In this document: positions 7,795 to 16,148 of the stretch, one piece after another
Layout of the letters: the number at the start of each line of letters is the position of its first letter
Position numbering within the stretch: position 1 is the stretch's first letter
NCBI GenBank assembly: GCA_017649635.1
Contig: JAGCGM010000269.1
Location: 1-36,150 of the forward strand
DNA length: 36,150 nt
Reading direction: 5' to 3'
Origin: Paludibacteraceae bacterium
GTDB taxonomy: Bacteria > Bacteroidota > Bacteroidia > Bacteroidales > Paludibacteraceae
The notes under the pieces: model-generated
Databases searched by the model: none
Seen by the model: the letters and a program-made list of their open reading frames with translations, nothing else
What the model was told of the DNA's origin: nothing
Made by a program: the position numbers and the translations under genes

Positions 7795-7819
7795 CTGAAT
7801 TAGTATTGGGAGGACTTGA

Positions 7820-8701
7820 ATGTTAGATATGGATGTGAATATAAAAACGATCTGGAAGAAGGATGCCAAACGGATTCTTTTCGTTGTCCTGTCTGCCTTG
7901 CTGATGTCCGCCAACATACGTACATTTGTTCAAGCCGGGGAGCTATATCCAGGTGGCGCAACCGGCTTGACCATTTTGATATTGAGGGCATGTGACATGT
8001 TTTTCAACATCAAACTCCCCTACACCATCGTCAACGTCATCATCAATGCGATACCCGTCTACATCGGGTTTAGATACATAGGCAAGAAGTTCACGCTCTA
8101 CTCTTGCCTGATGATATTGCTGACAGGCATATTCACGGACCTACTTCCGTCTTACACAATCACTTACGACACGTTATTGATCAGTATATTCGGAGGCATC
8201 ATCAATGGTGTCTCGATCAGCCTATGCCTGTACGTGAACGCCACGTCCGGGGGTACGGACTTCATCGCGATATACCTGTCGGAGAAGCGGCACAGGGACG
8301 CCTGGAACATTGTCTTGGGCGTGAACATCATCATCCTCTCCGCCGCCGGACTGCTCTTCGGATGGGACAAGGCGCTCTATTCGATCATCTTCCAATTCGC
8401 ATCCACACAAATCCTGCACACGCTCTACAAGAAGTACCAGCAGGCGACGTTGCTCATTGTCACGACACACCCCGACGAAGTATGCGAAATCATCGCCCGA
8501 CTGAGCGAACACACGGCGACACTGATACCTTCGGAGGGCGCCTACGAACATTCGCCCCGCACGATTGTCTACTCCGTGGTCTCGCAGGAGGAGTATCCGA
8601 AAATCAACAAGGAGGTGAGGAAAATCGATCCGGACGCTTTCATCAATACGATACAAACGGAGAAACTGATAGGGAACTTCTACCAACGTCCGACGGAATG
8701 A
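7820..8701 (+). CDS. YitT family membrane protein (DUF161 + DUF2179)
   Basis: The 293-residue protein has about five to six hydrophobic helices in residues 20-200, then a soluble C-terminal domain. The N-terminal block is the classic YitT pattern: ILFVVLSALLMSANIRTF, GELYPGGATGLTILIL and NATSGGTDFIAIYLSEK. The C-terminal domain (about 205-290, QATLLIVTTHPDEVCEIIARL through IDPDAFINTIQTEKLIGNF) is DUF2179, a regulatory ligand-binding-like domain. Members of this family are integral inner-membrane proteins of unknown transport or signalling function. An alternative ATG lies at 7829 (MDVNIK). The gene sits directly after the dispersed repeat. A weak -7-like sequence TAGTATTG at 7801-7808 is the only promoter candidate. 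Confidence 0.9.
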   Translation: MLDMDVNIKTIWKKDAKRILFVVLSALLMSANIRTFVQAGELYPGGATGLTILILRACDMFFNIKLPYTIVNVIINAIPVYIGFRYIGKKFTLYSCLMILLTGIFTDLLPSYTITYDTLLISIFGGIINGVSISLCLYVNATSGGTDFIAIYLSEKRHRDAWNIVLGVNIIILSAAGLLFGWDKALYSIIFQFASTQILHTLYKKYQQATLLIVTTHPDEVCEIIARLSEHTATLIPSEGAYEHSPRTIVYSVVSQEEYPKINKEVRKIDPDAFINTIQTEKLIGNFYQRPTE

Positions 8702-8720
8702 TTGTATTTACGATTTAGCT

Positions 8721-8738
8721 ATTTACGATTTACTATTT
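8721..8738. repeat. AT-rich 18-bp sequence, left member of an inverted pair
   Basis: ATTTACGATTTACTATTT occurs here and as its exact reverse complement at 10716-10733. The surrounding 8701-8772 holds degenerate tandem versions (ATTTACGATTTAG, TTTACTATTTAG). The pair encloses the TauE-like gene and the toxin-like gene pair. Confidence 0.7.
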
Positions 8739-8774
8739 GGCCATTGGGAATTTACTATTTAGCCATTTACTATG

Positions 8775-8782
8775 TATCTTCG
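8775..8782 (+). promoter_or_regulatory. Predicted -7 box for the TauE/SafE-like gene
   Basis: TATCTTCG followed by CGG is the TAnnTTCG variant also seen before three other genes in the window. It lies 21 bp before the ATG at 8803 and downstream of the earlier ATG at 8737, so it decides the start. Confidence 0.5.
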
Positions 8783-8802
8783 CGGTGAAATTTGTAAGCG
8801 GT

Positions 8803-9540
8803 ATGGAGTTCTCACTGTTTATGATCGTAGCCTTGTTCGTCCTGGCCATGACAGCCGCCTTTGTGCAGCGGGTGTGCGGGTTCGGGTTCGGCATCTTCAT
8901 CATGACGATGTTACCCTACCTGATGCCCTCCTATGGCGAGTCCGTCACCCTATCCGGCATCCTTTCCGCCACACAATCCGTCTTCATCCTCTCCCAAGCC
9001 TACAAGTACGTGGTGTGGAAGCGGATGATACCCATTCTGCTCACGTTTTTGGTGGTCTCCTTCGTCGCCATACAGTTCGTCGCGACGATGGCGGACAGTC
9101 AGTTGAAGGTATTGTTAGGCATCATGCTCATCGTCATGAGCCTCTATTTTCTCTTTGTCAGCAAACACATTCAGGTACGTCCGTCGGTACCCCTTCAGAT
9201 CTCGATGGGAAGCCTCAGCGGTGTGATGGGTGGGTTCTTCGGCATGCAGGGGCCACCGGCGGTGCTCTACTTCCTCGCCTCGGAGAAGGACAAGGAGCAC
9301 TACCTCGCCATGGCGCAAATCTACTTCTTCATCGGCAACGTGGCGATGACCCTCTTCCGCGCCGGCAACGGTCTCTTCACCCATGAGGTACGCATCGGCT
9401 GGGTCTATGCGGTGGCGGGCGTGGCGGCAGGCACCTACCTGGGCAAGCTGGTGTTCGAACGCATATCGATCGAGACGTTGCGCAAGATCGTCTACATATA
9501 CATGGCCATCAGCGGGGTGGTTGCGATTGTGGGGGCTTGA
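8803..9540 (+). CDS. TauE/SafE family sulfite/organoacid exporter-like protein
   Basis: From the ATG at 8803 (MEFSLFMIVALFVLAM) the protein has 245 residues and about seven to eight hydrophobic helices, as expected for the TauE/SafE family (about 240-270). Family signatures are AAFVQRVCGFGFGIFIMTMLPYLMP near the N-terminus and the second repeat MGSLSGVMGGFFGMQGPPAVLYF, two copies of the GFGxG/GGxxGMxGPP motif of this two-repeat fold. The family exports sulfite, sulfoacetate and other small anions; substrate here is not determinable. The frame is open upstream to 8737 (MAIGNLLFSHLL), but the -7 box at 8775 argues for the 8803 start. No neighbouring sulfur-metabolism gene supports a substrate. 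Stop at 9540 is followed by a 144-bp gap with no clear terminator. Confidence 0.9.
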   Translation: MEFSLFMIVALFVLAMTAAFVQRVCGFGFGIFIMTMLPYLMPSYGESVTLSGILSATQSVFILSQAYKYVVWKRMIPILLTFLVVSFVAIQFVATMADSQLKVLLGIMLIVMSLYFLFVSKHIQVRPSVPLQISMGSLSGVMGGFFGMQGPPAVLYFLASEKDKEHYLAMAQIYFFIGNVAMTLFRAGNGLFTHEVRIGWVYAVAGVAAGTYLGKLVFERISIETLRKIVYIYMAISGVVAIVGA

Positions 9541-9684
9541 AAAAGGTTGGATGATTACAAAGCATAAAACCGTCCCGATGTTTGGATTTGTGCAAAAGCT
9601 CTATCACCCTACTACTATGCCGGATAGACGGACAAAATAACAACTAAAATCCTTCGCCCACAATCAAATTTATATCGCTTTTTA

Positions 9685-10278
9685 TTATTCCGTAATCTGT
9701 TTTGCCCATTCCGGCAAAGATGCACAATACCGCTTCGCCACACGGCCATCGGCATATCTTATCAACAACTGAGCTTCTCCATTCTCTACGGAATTGTCGT
9801 AAAGATAAACTCGCTGGACACTTTTGATAACAAATTTACAATTCAGTATGGACTTTTGATATCTAGAAACGATTTTGGATATTGGCACGTCATGTCCCCC
9901 CTTCATTACCCTTCCTGCAATACGCGCAGCATTGATAGTTGGCGATGATGTGCAGACAAAAAACAATCGGACAAAAAAACCAGCCTCTACCGCACGTTCA
10001 ACAAATCTCACTTTCTCATCGGACGAGAATACGGTTTCAAATATCATACTCCGTTTCTCAACCAAGCACTGCTCTCTCCACTCTTCGCAATACTTCGCAG
10101 CCTTAAGCACGGCCGACTCGGAATTCCAATCACCAAAACGTTCTTGAGCCACATTGTCGGGATTTATATACACAGAATCCTCCAACCACTGGTGTCGAAG
10201 TATTTTACTCGTCACCGTGGTTTTCCCAGAACCATTCGGACCTGCAACAATGATCAAGACTGGCTTTTTTGCAGACAT
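9685..10278 (-). CDS. Zeta-toxin-like P-loop kinase
   Basis: This 197-residue protein has the zeta-toxin/AAA kinase pattern: Walker A GPNGSGKTT at residues 13-21 (Lys19), then VYINPD at 36-41 with the Asp that aligns with the catalytic Asp of zeta toxins, and SMIFETVFSS, GGHDVP-I-K-I-SRY and VYLYDNS downstream. Zeta toxins phosphorylate UDP-N-acetylglucosamine and block peptidoglycan synthesis; related chromosomal proteins may act on other substrates. It overlaps the small upstream gene by 25 bp, the arrangement of a toxin with its antitoxin upstream, but the partner does not resemble epsilon. Base composition is more AT-rich than the flanking genes, consistent with acquisition by transfer. 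Toxicity and substrate are inference. Confidence 0.78.
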   Translation of the reverse strand: MSAKKPVLIIVAGPNGSGKTTVTSKILRHQWLEDSVYINPDNVAQERFGDWNSESAVLKAAKYCEEWREQCLVEKRSMIFETVFSSDEKVRFVERAVEAGFFVRLFFVCTSSPTINAARIAGRVMKGGHDVPISKIVSRYQKSILNCKFVIKSVQRVYLYDNSVENGEAQLLIRYADGRVAKRYCASLPEWAKQITE

Positions 10279-10463
10279 TTCCTATCTCCGTATTTTTTTT
10301 TATACATCTCCGCTATCTCCCCAAAATATTTCTTGAGAGCGGCTTCGTTGCTTTTCCGGGCATCTTCAGCCGCCTCACGCATAATATAGGCGAGCATTTC
10401 ATCAGAGGGTTCCTCCATGCTGGTCAGCCTGTATTTATTTATCTCCTCCTCTGCCATAATCAT
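10254..10463 (-). CDS. Small charged helical protein, candidate antitoxin for the zeta-like toxin
   Basis: The 69-residue protein (67 from the second Met at 10457) begins with MAEEEINKYRLTSMEEPSDEML, followed by a strongly charged helix rich in Glu, Ala and Lys. I do not recognise a named family. Similar small proteins with a YRLTxMEEPSDEML-like start are common directly upstream of zeta-like P-loop genes in Bacteroidales; that is from memory. The stop lies 25 bp inside the toxin-like gene, implying translational coupling. A minus-strand -7 box TATTTTTG at 10556-10563 could drive both genes with a leader of about 90 nt. It may neutralise the toxin or regulate the operon; neither is shown. Confidence 0.65.
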   Translation of the reverse strand: MIMAEEEINKYRLTSMEEPSDEMLAYIMREAAEDARKSNEAALKKYFGEIAEMYKKKYGDRKCLQKSQS

Positions 10464-10555
10464 ATCTTTTATATAGCTAACGCTATGATTGATAATCTAT
10501 CAGTATTATTTCACCTGACTTACCTTATCCTCACCGATTCTCCAATGCGGATACA

Positions 10556-10563
10556 CAAAAATA
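10556..10563 (-). promoter_or_regulatory. Predicted -7 box for the toxin-like pair
   Basis: The minus strand reads TATTTTTG followed by TG, an exact consensus match, about 93-100 bp upstream of the small gene. The resulting leader of about 90 nt is long for this window. Confidence 0.4.
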
Positions 10564-10715
10564 TGCATTTCTATTTAATTTGCGGAATTTTATCCGTCAA
10601 TAATATTATAGAATCATCCTAATATCTCCACCAACAACCTGCGAGTAAATACGCGTCCGACAATCAGCGAACTCATTTAGAAGAGGAGGATAAAAAACCA
10701 TTCCGCCAAACCCTA

Positions 10716-10733
10716 AAATAGTAAATCGTAAAT
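10716..10733. repeat. AT-rich 18-bp sequence, right member of an inverted pair
   Basis: Exact reverse complement of 8721-8738. It is followed by a degenerate repeat (TTAAATAGTAAATAAATA) that continues the same pattern. Confidence 0.7.
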
Positions 10734-10810
10734 CATTAAATAGTAAATAAATACAACTGCCCAATACGGCAAGCGGAACCGTCGTGATTTTTCATCAAAA
10801 AACAGGGGCA

Positions 10811-10847
10811 CATTCGGTAACATTTCCACCCCGAATGCTTAAATTTG
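10811..10847 (+). promoter_or_regulatory. Promoter and candidate operator of the CDF transporter gene
   Basis: The -7 box TAAATTTG (10840-10847) matches the consensus exactly, 34 bp before the ATG. Immediately upstream is a perfect 7-bp inverted repeat, CATTCGG (10811-10817) and CCGAATG (10831-10837), separated by 13 bp; it covers the expected -33 region, so a repressor bound there would occlude polymerase. Confidence 0.45.
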
Positions 10848-10881
10848 TAATAACACTAACCTTAAAGGAACGATTAGCAAC

Positions 10882-11793
10882 ATGGAAGAACCGGTTCAAG
10901 GTACCAGGGAGAGGAAGATCACAAGGGTCACCCTGCTTGGTTCGTTTGTCAATGTATTACTAACCATAGCAAAAATCATAGCCGGCGTACTGGGTCACAG
11001 TGCGGCCATGATAGCGGATGGTATCCACTCTTTGTCCGACCTCATATCGGACATCGTGGTGCTCATCTGTGTCCGCATATCCTCCAAAGGAAAGGATAAG
11101 GACCATAAGTACGGTCATGGGAAGTACGAGACCATGGCCACCCTCTTCGTCAGCCTCATGCTGATCTTCGTGGCGGCGAAAATGTGCCTGACGGGCCTTG
11201 GCGCCATCATCGGCGTGGTGCAGGGGAAAGTGATCGAGGTGCCCCACACCATCGCGCTCTGGGCGGCGGTCGCCTCCATCATCGCCAAGGAACTGCTCTT
11301 CCGATACACGGCGAAGGTGGGGCGGGATGTCTCCAGCCCTGTCGTCATAGCGAACGCCTGGCACCACCGGACGGACGCTCTCTCCTCCATCGGATCCGCC
11401 CTTGGCATCGGCGGCGCCATCCTCTTGGGCGACGAATGGGTGATACTCGACCCGATCGTCTGCTGCGGCATCAGCGTCGCCATCTTCGTCTCCGCCATAC
11501 AAATGGGCATCCCTTCCCTCAAGGAACTGCTGGAGGTGGCCTTGCCCCAGGAAATGGAGGAGGAGATGATCGCCATCGCCTCACAGGTGGAGGGCGTGGA
11601 GAGCATACACGACCTGAAGACACGGCGCAACGGCACCAGCATCATCGTGGACGCGCACGTCGTCGTATCGCCCGACATGACCATCGTGGAGGCGCATAAC
11701 ATCTCCACAGAGGTGGAACGTAGCCTGCGTGAGAAGTATGGGCAGGAGATACAAACCTCCATCCATGTGGAGCCGGACGAGGACTCTGAATAA
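10882..11793 (+). CDS. Cation diffusion facilitator (CDF) family metal transporter
   Basis: The 303-residue protein has the CDF layout of six transmembrane helices followed by a cytosolic metal-binding domain. The transport-site residues are visible: DGIHSLSD in helix 2 (Asp46, His49, Asp53) and WHHRTD in helix 5 (His161, Asp165). The HxxxD / HxxxD combination is the zinc-type signature, in contrast to the DxxxD of the Fe/Zn exporter FieF; Zn2+ (and possibly Cd2+) efflux is therefore my best guess. The C-terminal domain from about residue 215 (MEEEMIAIASQVEGVESIHDLKTRRNG, ending SIHVEPDED) is the dimerising ferredoxin-like domain. It has its own promoter and a palindrome upstream that could be a metalloregulator site. 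Confidence 0.92.
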   Translation: MEEPVQGTRERKITRVTLLGSFVNVLLTIAKIIAGVLGHSAAMIADGIHSLSDLISDIVVLICVRISSKGKDKDHKYGHGKYETMATLFVSLMLIFVAAKMCLTGLGAIIGVVQGKVIEVPHTIALWAAVASIIAKELLFRYTAKVGRDVSSPVVIANAWHHRTDALSSIGSALGIGGAILLGDEWVILDPIVCCGISVAIFVSAIQMGIPSLKELLEVALPQEMEEEMIAIASQVEGVESIHDLKTRRNGTSIIVDAHVVVSPDMTIVEAHNISTEVERSLREKYGQEIQTSIHVEPDEDSE

Positions 11794-11813
11794 ATCACCT
11801 TTTCACCCCTGAG

Positions 11814-11846
11814 CATAAAAAAGAAGCGTGCCCGCCAAGGCACGCT
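11814..11846 (-). terminator. Intrinsic terminator of purL
   Basis: A perfect 8-bp stem (AGCGTGCC at 11825-11832 with GGCACGCT at 11839-11846, loop of 6) is followed on the minus strand by TTCTTTTTT. It begins 24 bp past the purL stop. The plus-strand side lacks a T-run, so it acts mainly on purL. Confidence 0.8.
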
Positions 11847-11870
11847 CCCCTATCTAGTTGGCTCGAAGCA

Positions 11871-14800
11871 TCACTTCTTGTTCTCAATCCACTTACGGGC
11901 ATTGACGAAGGCCTCCAACCATGGGGTCACCTCGTCCACCGCCTTACGATCCTCCGGATAGTAAGCCCATTGCCAAGGGAAGATGGCACGCTCCAAGTGT
12001 GGCATCATCGCCAAGTGGCGACCATCCTTGGAACATACGCCCGCCACGTTGTACATGGATCCGTTCGGATTGGCAGGGTAACCCTCATAGGTGTACTTAG
12101 CGATCACATTGTACTCGCTCTCCGCATAAGGGAAGTCGAACTTGCCCTCGCCATGAGCCACCCATACGCCTAACTTGCTGCCGGAGAGCGAACCGAACAT
12201 CACGGAGTCGTTCTCAGGGATCGTCAGGCCCACGAAGTTAGACTCGAACTTGTGGGAGTTATTGTGCAACATCTTATGCTTCTTCTCGTGCTCAGGATAG
12301 AGCAGCTCCAATTCAGCCATCAGCTGGCAACCGTTGCAGATACCCAAGCTCAAGGTGTCCTCACGCGCATAGAACTTCGCCAGCGTCTCCTTCGCCTTCT
12401 CGCTGTAGCGGAAACCGCCCGCCCAGCCCTTCGCCGAGCCCAGCACGTCCGAGTTGGAGAATCCACCGCAGAAGACGATCATGTTCACGTCCTCCAGCGT
12501 CTCACGACCGGACGTCAAGTCGGTCATGTGGACATCCTTCACGTCGAAGCCCGCCAAGTAAAGGGAATAAGCCATCTCACGCTCTCCGTTCGTACCCTTC
12601 TCACGGATGATGGCCGCCTTCACGCCGGAACGTCTCTTGCGGTCGGCCGTCAAGCCCATCTTGCCAAGCTTGCCGGAGAAGCTCTCGTCGAACTTGAACT
12701 GAAGCGGTTGCTTCTTGTAGTTCTCGTAACGCTCCTTGGCACACGCCTCGCCGCTCTGCTTGCGGTCCAAGAGGTAAGAGGATTTGTACCAAACATCACG
12801 CAACGCATCGATGTCGAACACCTCCTTCTTGCCATCCTTCTCCACGACGATCGTACGTTCCTCGGTCGGTTTGGCGATCATGGCGAAGCCCACACCAGCA
12901 TTGTGGAGTATCTTCTCCACCTCCGCCTTGTGCTCCACCTGGATCAGCACACCAGGGTTCTCGGAGAAGAGGATCTTGGTCAGACTTGGTTCCGGCAAAT
13001 CCTTCAGGTTCACCTTCAAACCGCCCTTCGTGTTTGCGAAGCACATCTCCAACAAGGCGGTGATCATACCACCCTCGGAGATATCGTGGCCCGCGAGGAT
13101 CAGATCCTTGTTGATCAGTTCCTGAACCGCCTCGAAAGCATCCGCGAAATACTCCGCATCCTTCACGGTAGGCACCGTGTCGCCCACCTTGTTCAGCGTG
13201 GCGGCCAAAGCGGAACCTCCCAGATTCAGCGCATCGTACGAGAAGTCGATATGGTAGATGTAAGAATCTTTTTTGTTGATCAATACAGGGGAGACGATGC
13301 GACGCACGTCAGATACCTCAGCCCCTGCGGAGATGATCACCGTACCAGGGGAGAATACCTTGTCCTCACCGTATTTTTGGGTCATGGACAACGAGTCCTT
13401 ACCCGTAGGGATATTGACGCCCAATTCGCAGGCGAAGTCGCTACAAGCCTCAACCGCCTTGTACAAGCGGGCATCCTCGCCCGGGTTCTTGCAAGGCCAC
13501 ATCCAGTTGGCGCTCAGGGAGACACTCGCCAAACCATCCGCCAACGGAGCCCACACGATGTTGGTCAACGCCTCGGAGATGGCCAATACGGAACCTGCGG
13601 CAGGGTCCACCAAAGCGGCGGAAGGCGCATGTCCGATAGAGGTGGCGATACCGCTCTTGCCTCTGTAGTCCAACGCCACAGCACCCAAGTCGTTCAAAGG
13701 CAACTGCAACTCACCGGCGCACTGCTGGTGGGCGATCTTACCCGTGACGGAGCGGTCCACCTTGTTGGTCAACCAATCCTTGCAAGCCACAGACTCCAAT
13801 TGGAGCACGTCATTGATATATTTTTGAATGTTCTTATCGTCGGTCTGTACGGAAGCGAACTTCTCCACCACCGTGTTATCCTTGATCACCGTGCGAGGCG
13901 GTTTACCGATCATGTAATCCAAGCGGAGGTTGATCGGCTGGTCACCGTTGGCACGTTGGAAGACGAACTGCATGTCGCCCGTCGTCTCACCCACCACGTA
14001 CATCGGCGCACGCTCACGGTCGGCGATACGTTTGATCAAATCAATGTCCTTATCCTTCACCAAGAATCCCATGCGCTCCTGGCTCTCGTTGCCGATGATC
14101 TCCTTGTCGGACAAGGTAGGGTCACCGATCGGCAACTTGTCCATATCGATCTTACCGCCCGTCGACTCCACCAACTCGGAGAGGCAGTTCAAGTGACCGC
14201 CCGCGCCATGGTCGTGGATAGATACGATCGGGTTATTGTCGGACTCCGCCAAGGTGCGGATCACGTTAGAGACACGCTTCTGCATCTCAGGGTTGGCACG
14301 CTGCACAGCGTTCAGCTCGATCGCATTGGAATATTGGCCCGTCTCCACCGAAGAGACAGCGCCACCGCCCATACCGATGCGGTAGTTATCACCACCCATC
14401 ACGACCACCTTCTCGCCCGGCTCAGGCTCGCCCTTCAGACTATCCTTCTGCTTAGCGAAGCCTACGCCACCCGCCAACATGATGACCTTGTCGTAAGCAT
14501 ATTTCTTGTTGTTCTCCGCATGCTCGTAGGTGAGCAATGAACCGCAGATGAGCGGTTGACCGAACTTGTTACCGAAGTCGCTCGCACCATTCGAAGCCTT
14601 AATCAGGATCTGCTCAGGCGTCTGGTACAACCATTTGCGAGGATCCAAGACATCCTCCCAGTGGCGACCCTTCTCCGTGCGTGGATAGGAGGTCATGTAG
14701 ACCGCCGTACCCGCGATAGGCAAGCTCGCCTTACCACCACCCAGACGGTCACGGATCTCACCACCCGTACCCGTTGCCGCACCGTTGAAAGGCTCGACCG

Positions 14801-15560
14801 TCGTCGGGAAGTTATGCGTCTCGGCCTTCAGGGAGATGACGGACTTCATCTTCTTCACCTCGAAGAAATCAGGTTTGTCGCCGCTCGCCGGAGCGAACTG
14901 CTCAATCTCAGGGCCCTCGTTGAAGGCCACGTTATCCTTGTAGGCGGAAACGATCTTGTTAGGGTTCTCCGCGGAGGTCTTCTTGATCATTTGGAAGAGG
15001 GAAGACTCCTTCTCCTCGCCGTCGATGATGAAGAGACCGCCGAAGATCTTATGGCGGCAGTGCTCGGAATTCACCTGAGAGAATCCAAACACCTCGCTAT
15101 CAGTTAATTTACGTCCTATCTTTTCGCTGACGCTATTCAGGTAGTCCATCTCCTGTTGGCTCAAGGCCAAGCCCTCCTGTTGGTTATAGGCGGCCAAGTC
15201 CTCGATGTAAACGATAGGGTCCGGTTTCTTGTCGATGGTGAAGATCGTCTGGTCCAGGCCATTGTAGACACGTTGCAGCATCGGGTCATGTTCGGAATCC
15301 TTCCCTTTGCAGGCGAAGTACTCCTCGATACGACGGATACCCTTCAGCGCCATGTTCTGGGTGATCTCCACCGCATTAGTACTCCAAGGAGTGATCATTT
15401 CACGGCGGGGACCGATAAACCACCCCGCGATATTTTTCTCATCGACGAACTCCGCGCCGGAGAAGAGCCATGTGAGCTTCTCCAAGTCCTGAGCGCCAAA
15501 CTTTTGGTCCGCATCAACAGCTATATAGCCTGCGTCCGCTTTCTTGAAAAATAGAACCAT
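11871..15560 (-). CDS. purL: Phosphoribosylformylglycinamidine synthase (large, single-chain PurL)
   Basis: At 1229 residues this is the long, single-polypeptide FGAM synthase of the E. coli type, the fourth step of de novo purine synthesis: FGAR + glutamine + ATP to FGAM. The N-terminal part carries KAETHNFPTTVEPFNGAATGTGGEIRDR, the synthetase ATP/FGAR segment. The middle carries GRLGG-type and GHDISEGGMITALLEM motifs. The C-terminal class-I glutamine amidotransferase has the nucleophile in GICNGCQLM (about residue 1075), and the His-Glu pair in PHLERAIFPWQW (about 1186; the usual PHPE is PHLE here). The start MVLFFKKADAG is supported by a canonical promoter 43 bp upstream. It stands alone, ended by the hairpin at 11825-11846. 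No other pur genes are nearby. Confidence 0.97.
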   Translation of the reverse strand: MVLFFKKADAGYIAVDADQKFGAQDLEKLTWLFSGAEFVDEKNIAGWFIGPRREMITPWSTNAVEITQNMALKGIRRIEEYFACKGKDSEHDPMLQRVYNGLDQTIFTIDKKPDPIVYIEDLAAYNQQEGLALSQQEMDYLNSVSEKIGRKLTDSEVFGFSQVNSEHCRHKIFGGLFIIDGEEKESSLFQMIKKTSAENPNKIVSAYKDNVAFNEGPEIEQFAPASGDKPDFFEVKKMKSVISLKAETHNFPTTVEPFNGAATGTGGEIRDRLGGGKASLPIAGTAVYMTSYPRTEKGRHWEDVLDPRKWLYQTPEQILIKASNGASDFGNKFGQPLICGSLLTYEHAENNKKYAYDKVIMLAGGVGFAKQKDSLKGEPEPGEKVVVMGGDNYRIGMGGGAVSSVETGQYSNAIELNAVQRANPEMQKRVSNVIRTLAESDNNPIVSIHDHGAGGHLNCLSELVESTGGKIDMDKLPIGDPTLSDKEIIGNESQERMGFLVKDKDIDLIKRIADRERAPMYVVGETTGDMQFVFQRANGDQPINLRLDYMIGKPPRTVIKDNTVVEKFASVQTDDKNIQKYINDVLQLESVACKDWLTNKVDRSVTGKIAHQQCAGELQLPLNDLGAVALDYRGKSGIATSIGHAPSAALVDPAAGSVLAISEALTNIVWAPLADGLASVSLSANWMWPCKNPGEDARLYKAVEACSDFACELGVNIPTGKDSLSMTQKYGEDKVFSPGTVIISAGAEVSDVRRIVSPVLINKKDSYIYHIDFSYDALNLGGSALAATLNKVGDTVPTVKDAEYFADAFEAVQELINKDLILAGHDISEGGMITALLEMCFANTKGGLKVNLKDLPEPSLTKILFSENPGVLIQVEHKAEVEKILHNAGVGFAMIAKPTEERTIVVEKDGKKEVFDIDALRDVWYKSSYLLDRKQSGEACAKERYENYKKQPLQFKFDESFSGKLGKMGLTADRKRRSGVKAAIIREKGTNGEREMAYSLYLAGFDVKDVHMTDLTSGRETLEDVNMIVFCGGFSNSDVLGSAKGWAGGFRYSEKAKETLAKFYAREDTLSLGICNGCQLMAELELLYPEHEKKHKMLHNNSHKFESNFVGLTIPENDSVMFGSLSGSKLGVWVAHGEGKFDFPYAESEYNVIAKYTYEGYPANPNGSMYNVAGVCSKDGRHLAMMPHLERAIFPWQWAYYPEDRKAVDEVTPWLEAFVNARKWIENKK

Positions 15561-15578
15561 CTATGATTTAGTTTATGT

Positions 15579-15588
15579 ATGATATCAT
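15579..15588. promoter_or_regulatory. Perfect 10-bp palindrome in the purL leader
   Basis: ATGATATCAT lies between the predicted transcription start and the purL ATG. It could be a regulator site, but a palindrome this short may be chance. Confidence 0.2.
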
Positions 15589-15602
15589 CAATTAACTAAC
15601 CG

Positions 15603-15634
15603 CGAAATTAGGTATAATTTTAGAGTTTGGCAAA
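15603..15634 (-). promoter_or_regulatory. Promoter of purL
   Basis: Read on the minus strand, TTTG (15634-15631) is followed after 20 bp by TAATTTCG (15610-15603). This matches the Bacteroidota -33/-7 promoter in both elements and spacing, the best complete promoter in the window. The leader would be about 37 nt. Confidence 0.6.
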
Positions 15635-15724
15635 TCCAAAGGAATCTGCCTAATGCTCTTCCCCCGTATATTTTTCGCATGGATATAACATGCTAACACT
15701 GAAAGTATTCAGTCAATTGGAAGA

Positions 15725-15973
15725 TTACAAGAAAGCCTCCAACGCATGCGCCAGCTGGTCCGGGCAAGAGGTGCCGCGACCACCGCAGTCGATGCCCTTC
15801 ATCCTTGCGATGGCATCCTCCACCTTCATACCCTTCACAAGCGCGGCGATGCCCTGCGTGTTGCCATGGCAACCACCCATGAAACGCACATCCTTGATGA
15901 TGCCGTCTTCCACCGAAACATTAATAAATCTTGAACATGTGCCTACGCACTCGTATGTCTTATTCATTTCCAT
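15725..15973 (-). CDS. TSCPD domain protein (TIGR03905-like)
   Basis: The 82-residue protein is Cys-rich and ends with GGRGTSCPDQLAHALEAFL, the motif that gives the TSCPD domain its name. TSCPD domains also occur at the C-terminus of B12-dependent ribonucleotide reductases; the free-standing form is of unknown function. Other family segments are CVGTCSRFINVSVEDGIIKDVRFMGGCHGNTQGIAALVKGM. Four to five Cys residues suggest metal or Fe-S binding, but this is inference. The frame is open to 16027, but the -7 box at 15999-16006 lies inside that extension, so the start must be 15973 (MEMNK) or 15967 (MNKTYE). No linked ribonucleotide reductase gene is in view. Confidence 0.85.
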   Translation of the reverse strand: MEMNKTYECVGTCSRFINVSVEDGIIKDVRFMGGCHGNTQGIAALVKGMKVEDAIARMKGIDCGGRGTSCPDQLAHALEAFL

Positions 15974-15998
15974 AGCCTCAAATAATATACTGTTTCCA

Positions 15999-16006
15999 CA
16001 AAGGTA
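15999..16006 (-). promoter_or_regulatory. Predicted -7 box for the TSCPD gene
   Basis: The minus strand reads TACCTTTG, an exact consensus match 26 bp before the ATG at 15973. It rules out the upstream in-frame ATG at 16027. Confidence 0.55.
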
Positions 16007-16148
16007 ATAATTGTTTGGCAAATTCACCTATACTTTCCATCCAATGTACCTGCGCACAAGACTGCGCACCATTCCCTCAGTTTCCCAATCCATCATTTTT
16101 AACGCTTCTTCCATCCATATGTTAAATAATATAAAATATTAAAAAACT

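Larger units (their letters stand above)
10464..10881. other. Intergenic stretch between toxin-like pair and CDF gene
   Basis: About 420 bp without a supportable gene. It contains a minus-strand -7 box TATTTTTG (10556-10563) toward the toxin-like pair, the right member of the AT-rich inverted pair (10716-10733), a palindrome CATTCGG/CCGAATG (10811-10837), and the CDF gene promoter (10840-10847). A short open frame at 10269-10622 has no family resemblance and overlaps the real genes. Confidence 0.6.

Noticed and set aside
10269..10622. 117-codon plus-strand frame
   Set aside because: Overlaps the antitoxin-like gene and an intergenic region; hydrophobic and without family features.
12252..14540. 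762-codon plus-strand frame opposite purL
   Set aside because: Antisense shadow of purL; composition is Arg/His/Leu-rich as expected for the reverse of a GC-rich gene.
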